A stretch of 44,214 bases of DNA. Origin: Polychytrium aggregatum. Lineage: Eukaryota; Chytridiomycota; Chytridiomycetes; Polychytriales. The translations under genes were made by a program, and so were the position numbers. A model generated the notes under the pieces. It was given only the letters and a program-made list of their open reading frames with translations. It did not search any database and had not been told where the DNA came from. Of this stretch, positions 40,267 through 44,214 are shown piece after piece; within the stretch, counting starts at the first letter, position 1; every line of letters begins with the position of its first letter. Location: contig NW_026516434.1 of the NCBI RefSeq assembly GCF_025602895.1, forward strand, positions 1 through 44,214. The letters are read 5' to 3'.

Positions 40267-40575
40267 TGTAGGAGATGGTATCTCCGACGCTGTGCTGCGC
40301 GTACTGCGCGTACTGCGCGGCGCAGTGGGTCGTGACCTGTGCTGCGCTTTGCGTTTTCACGCACCGCAGGCAGGCCACCGCAGGGTATACCTGCGGGTTG
40401 CCCCCGTTCCCCCCGTTTGTCTGGAGTTCGGTTTTATCGTGAATAAACGTAAGTGCTCCCCGAGCTCACCCGTCCGCTAGAGTAGCCTAGCACCGCCCTG
40501 TTCTGCCCCGTCCTGTCTTGTCTTGTACCCCCTCCCTCCCCGTCTTGCCCCAACGTCCCAGTAGTGGACGTTACA
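40267..40575 (+). repeat. LTR of element A (A7 3' LTR)
   Basis: 309 bp, matching the 5' LTR by reading; followed by ATCTC, the second copy of the target duplication. Confidence 0.94.
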
Positions 40576-40602
40576 ATCTCATTGGTCCGTTGTGATGCTG
40601 GT
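40576..40602 (-). repeat. D remainder between A7 and A8 (27 bp)
   Basis: ATCTC duplication, then ATTGGTCCG with a reverse CCAAT motif, ending CTGGT before the A8 LTR. It is the continuation of the D sequence of 34719-35108. Confidence 0.6.
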
Positions 40603-40911
40603 TGTAGGAGATGGTATCTCCGACGCTGTGCTGCGCGTACTGCGCGTACTGCGCGGCGCAGTGGGTCGTGACCTGTGCTGCGCTTTGCGTTTTCACGCAC
40701 CGCAGGCAGGCCACCGCAGGGTATACCTGCGGGTTGCCCCCGTTCCCCCCGTTTGTCTGGAGTTCGGTTTTATCGTGAATAAACGTAAGTGCTCCCCGAG
40801 CTCACCCGTCCGCTAGAGTAGCCTAGCACCGCCCTGTTCTGCCCCGTCCTGTCTTGTCTTGTACCCCCTCCCTCCCCGTCTTGCCCCAACGTCCCAGTAG
40901 TGGACGTTACA
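40603..40911 (+). repeat. LTR of element A (A8 5' LTR)
   Basis: Full 309 bp, TGTAGG...GTTACA, followed by the primer site; leader 40912-41033. Confidence 0.94.
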
Positions 40912-41033
40912 TGGTAGCATCGGAAATCCTCGTCTTGTTTTCGTCCTGTTTGTCCTCTTTCTAGATCCTCAAGCTGGATCCCGCCTCTCTTGCCGACCGA
41001 CTCTCCTCTCTGTCCCTGGAGCCTGCCCCTGCC

Positions 41034-41855
41034 ATGAGCAACCCCCGCCCACTTCCGGAAGCCTTCCTCAAGACCTTCCGTGCCCCAGTGTTTACTGGGA
41101 AGAGCCGCTCCTCCTCGGTGGAGGACTGGCTGCAGCAACTCGAGGACTACCTCGATGCTGCCCAAGTCGCCCCCACCCACCACATCGTCGCCGCCAAGCT
41201 CTGCTTAAAGGACCAGGCGTACCGTTGGTACCGCCGCCAAGGGTTCGACGAGCAGAGCGAAGGTGTGTTTGACGACTTCAAGGACCGCCTCCGTCGCCGC
41301 TTCGGCAGCCCCAATGCTGAACTCATTGCCCGTGACAAGCTATACTCTCTCGTGCAGCGTGGTTCTGTGACCCGCTACATCGAGGAGTTTGAAGACCTCT
41401 CCTCCCAGATTGAGGAGCTGGGCTCTGCTGATGCGATGTACCTCTTCCAGAAGGGCCTCAAGCCCAAGATCAGAGAGTACATCGCCAGCAACCCTGATGC
41501 CCGCAAGTCCCTGGACGTGATGATGGACGTTGCCGAGAACCTCGACAACGTCCAGTACCATGGCCGCCAGTTCTACCCGCAGCTGGCAGGCGGCCATCGG
41601 TCTCATCACGTCCCAGCCCGTCCGCCTCGCCCGGCCCCGCCCGCAAGACCCATGCCTGAGCCCATGGACGTTGACGTCAACGCCATGGAGGCTCGTGGCC
41701 CTCCCCGCTCCCGGTTCCAGCAAGCTGCCACTGTCTCCCCCAAGGACAGACAGAAGCAGGAGGACCTCCGCCATGGTTCCTGCTTCTTCTGTCACCGACC
41801 GGGACACCAGGCCAAGGAGTGCCCCATGAAGTCGGGAAACGGCCGACCCTACTAG
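41034..41855 (+). CDS. gag: gag of A8, 273 aa
   Basis: Intact Gag, identical in translation to A6 and A7, including the CCHC knuckle and the overlap with pol. Confidence 0.93.
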   Translation: MSNPRPLPEAFLKTFRAPVFTGKSRSSSVEDWLQQLEDYLDAAQVAPTHHIVAAKLCLKDQAYRWYRRQGFDEQSEGVFDDFKDRLRRRFGSPNAELIARDKLYSLVQRGSVTRYIEEFEDLSSQIEELGSADAMYLFQKGLKPKIREYIASNPDARKSLDVMMDVAENLDNVQYHGRQFYPQLAGGHRSHHVPARPPRPAPPARPMPEPMDVDVNAMEARGPPRSRFQQAATVSPKDRQKQEDLRHGSCFFCHRPGHQAKECPMKSGNGRPY

Positions 41856-44214
41856 GTGGCTCTGGAGCCCTAGTAGGAGACCAACGCCGTGGATTGCTCA
41901 ATGCAGTCCACGCGTCTCCAGAGGAAGTTCACCTCGCCCCCTCCCCCGAAGGAGAAACAAACCAAGTGTTGTGCGTCGTGCGAGAGGTGCATGGTGGCGC
42001 AAGCCGCCTGCCTCTCCACGAACGTGAAGAGAAAACCAAAATTGAAAACCAAAACAAAAAAGAAAATCAAGAACCCTTGAGGGACAGGACCGCCTGTGCC
42101 CTCACCCCTGTCAAGTCGTGTGTGTCGGATGCTTCCGACATGTGTCCGCAAGCCGTGGACGTCGTGTGCAATGGCGTGCTGACGCCGCAGGCCCCCGCAA
42201 TGGCCGAACCCTATCCAAAATGTCCGAGTGGCCGTGATGAAGCCAACCAAGACCAAGTGTCGCCCGTTCCCCCAAGTCAAGTCATGGTGCAGGAGGCTGT
42301 GCAGGAGGACCATGAAGAGTCCCTGCTGTACCTCCCTGCCACCGTCCAAGGTCACACCGTCCGAATGATGGTGGACTCTGGAGCAAGCTGCAACTTTGTC
42401 AGCAGACGCTTGCTCCAGGAGCTCAACATACATGCAACCAAGAAGAAGTCGCCGATGAGTGTGGCGCTTGCAGACGATCGTGTGCAGCAGTGCACACACC
42501 AAGTGGTCCTGCGAGTGGCCCTCCATCCCAAGTACCATCCTGTCCTGTTGTTCCAAGTGATCGACACCAAGTTCGATGCCATCCTCGGCATGAGCTGGCT
42601 TGCTCGTGCCGAGCCGACTCCAGTCGTCGACTGGAAAGGCCGCACTGTCCGTGTTGGCCCTGACATTGTCCTGCAGGGCATGGCCTCACCCAACATGCCA
42701 CCTCTCCTCTCAGCCATGCAATTCAAGAGGCTGATCAAGAAGGACACGTCGTTCCTCTGTGTCGTGCGTGAGGTCGACGACACCGACCAAGCCGGTCCCG
42801 GTCCCCCGCCTGTGGTGACCAAGCTGCTCGACGAGTACAAGGACGTATTCCCCGACCAGTTGCCACAATGCCTGCCACCCCAACGCACCGTCGATCATCG
42901 CATCGACATCGAACCAGGCTCGTCGCCTCCGTCAAGACCGACGTACCAACTGTCGCTGACGGAGATGGACGAACTCAAGCGCCAGTTGGATGACCTCCTC
43001 GCCCATGGGTTCATCCGCCCGAGCCAGTCACCGTATGGTGCACCAGTGCTCTTTGTCAAGAAGAAAGAAGGTGATCTCAGGATGTGCGTCGACTATCGCG
43101 CACTAAACAAACAGACCATCAAGAACACCTACCCGTTGCCCAGGATCGACGAGTTGATGGATCGTCTGAGTGGAGCAAAGGTCTTTAGCAAGATAGACCT
43201 CCGCTCAGGCTACCATCAGATCCGCATCCACGAGGATGATGTCCACAAGACCGCCTTCAGGACTCGCTACGGACTGTACGAGTTCCTAGTGCTGCCGTTC
43301 GGATTGACGAACGCACCTGCCACGTTCATGCAGCTGATGAACGATGTGTTCCGCCAAGAGCTCGACAACTCTGTCATCGTGTACCTGGATGATATCCTTG
43401 TGTACAGCAAGGATGAAGCGACCCATGAAGGTCATGTCGCCCGCGTGCTGGCCAAGCTACGCGAGCACAAGTTGTATGCCAAACTGTCCAAGTGTGAGTT
43501 CTTCAAGAATCAAGTCCCGTTCCTGGGACACGTTGTCTCAGGAAGAGGAATCGAAGTCGACCCCGCCAAGGTCAAGTCTGTGGTCGAGTGGCCGCCGCTC
43601 GCATGCGTCTCTGACGTGCAGTCGTTTCTCGGTCTCGTCAACTACTACCGCCGATTCATCCCCGATCTGGCGCGCACTGCCGGTCCACTCACAGACCTAC
43701 TCCGCAAAGAGTGCCCCTTCGTGTGGGACCACCCACAACGCCAAGCGTTCGAGACCCTCAAGCACGCCTTGACGAACGCTCCTGTCCTCGCTGTGTTCGA
43801 CCCGAACACGGATGTCTCCGTGCACACCGACGCCTCCGACTTTGCGGTGGGAGCTGTTTTGATGCAGGAGGGAAGGCCCGTTGCCTTCGAGTCGCGCAAA
43901 CTGTCCCAACACGAGATCAACTATCCCGTGCACGAGAAGGAGCAGCTTGCGATCATCTACGCGCTGCAGAAGTTCCGAGTGTACCTCCACGGTACCGCCA
44001 AGCCCTTCAAGATTGTGACGGACCACCAGTCACTGCGTTACCTCGACACCAAGAAGAACCTGAGCCGACGCCAAAGCGCGATGGATGGAGTTCCTCGCCG
44101 AGTACAACTACGAGGTTGTATACCAGAAAGGCAAACTCAATGTGGTGCCTGACGCACTGTCCCGACGCCCCGACTACCAATTGGCGTCACTGTACGAGTC
44201 GCTGTCAGTGTCGA
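41819..44214 (+). pseudogene. pol: pol of A8, partial, frameshifted near the window end
   Basis: Protease, RT (YLDD) and RNase H start match the other copies. Near 44075 an extra A (cgccaaagcg against cgccaagcg) shifts the frame, giving a stop at 44152. A second difference, a missing A near 44202 (gagtcgctgtc against gagtcgactgtc), follows within 130 bases. Integrase lies outside. Both changes are in the last bases of the window, so sequence error is as likely as decay. Confidence 0.85.
41834..41877 (+). promoter_or_regulatory. -1 frameshift signal of A8
   Basis: GGGAAAC at 41834-41840, 7-nt spacer, hairpin at 41848-41877, as in A6. Confidence 0.77.

Larger units (their letters stand above)
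35109..40575 (+). mobile_element. Element A7, complete chromovirus with ATCTC duplication
   Basis: The cleanest copy in the window: two 309-bp LTRs, intact gag and pol, 5-bp target duplication, total 5,467 bp. It is inserted into the LTR-like D sequence about 250 bp upstream of its TATA box. It is the best type copy for the family. Confidence 0.96.
40603..44214 (+). mobile_element. Element A8, chromovirus cut by the window end
   Basis: 5' LTR, leader, gag and pol up to RNase H in the same orientation as A7 and only 27 bp from it. The left flank CTGGT (40598-40602) is the predicted target duplication; the right end lies outside the window. Confidence 0.92.

Overview
This window is a retrotransposon graveyard and nursery with no recognisable host gene. 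Everything interpretable belongs to LTR retrotransposons of the Ty3/gypsy (Metaviridae) chromovirus type or to a 5'-truncated non-LTR (LINE) element. GC-rich sequence, integrases with C-terminal chromodomains, and a Tf1-like self-priming layout in one element suggest a fungus, possibly a basidiomycete; the lineage is inference. The density of nested, nearly identical copies suggests a heterochromatic, subtelomeric or centromeric block.

Element names used here: A = 5,467 bp chromovirus, 309-bp LTRs, gag and pol linked by a -1 frameshift site. B = 6,407 bp chromovirus, 791-bp LTRs, gag and pol also linked by a -1 site, and a 12-nt self-complementary primer arrangement. C/D = fragments of a third gypsy element and an LTR-like sequence. 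LINE-1/LINE-2 = two head-to-tail copies of an APE-RT non-LTR element.

Layout: 1-1135 A1 (minus, gag end and 5' LTR); 1136-5247 A2 (minus, pol cut in the integrase); 4939-10405 A3 (minus, complete, sharing the LTR at 4939-5247 with A2); 10406-13559 LINE-1 (plus); 13560-17128 LINE-2 (plus); 17140-34334 A5 (minus), interrupted by B at 19756-26162 (minus) and by A6 at 28807-34277 (plus, inside the 5' LTR of A5, target duplication GCGCC); 34335-34718 C integrase fragment (minus); 34719-35108 plus 40576-40602 D LTR-like DNA (minus), interrupted by complete A7 at 35109-40575 (plus, target duplication ATCTC); 40603-44214 A8 (plus, runs off the window).

How it works: Gag forms particles. A -1 ribosomal slip at GGGAAAC (A) or GGGAAAT (B), just before the gag stop and ahead of a hairpin, would yield Gag-Pol with protease, reverse transcriptase, RNase H, integrase and chromodomain. 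A carries a TGG-type tRNA primer site flush with its LTR. B has no such site; instead the predicted first 12 nt of its mRNA are the exact complement of the sequence 2 nt downstream of its 5' LTR, as in Tf1 of fission yeast.

Several junctions are not simple insertions: A2 and A3 share one LTR, B lacks a target duplication and replaces 157 bp of its host pol including the reverse transcriptase active site, and the outer flanks of A5 do not match. These point to ectopic recombination or to assembly joins. Single-base indels gather in the first and last ~130 bases, so consensus error at the ends is likely.
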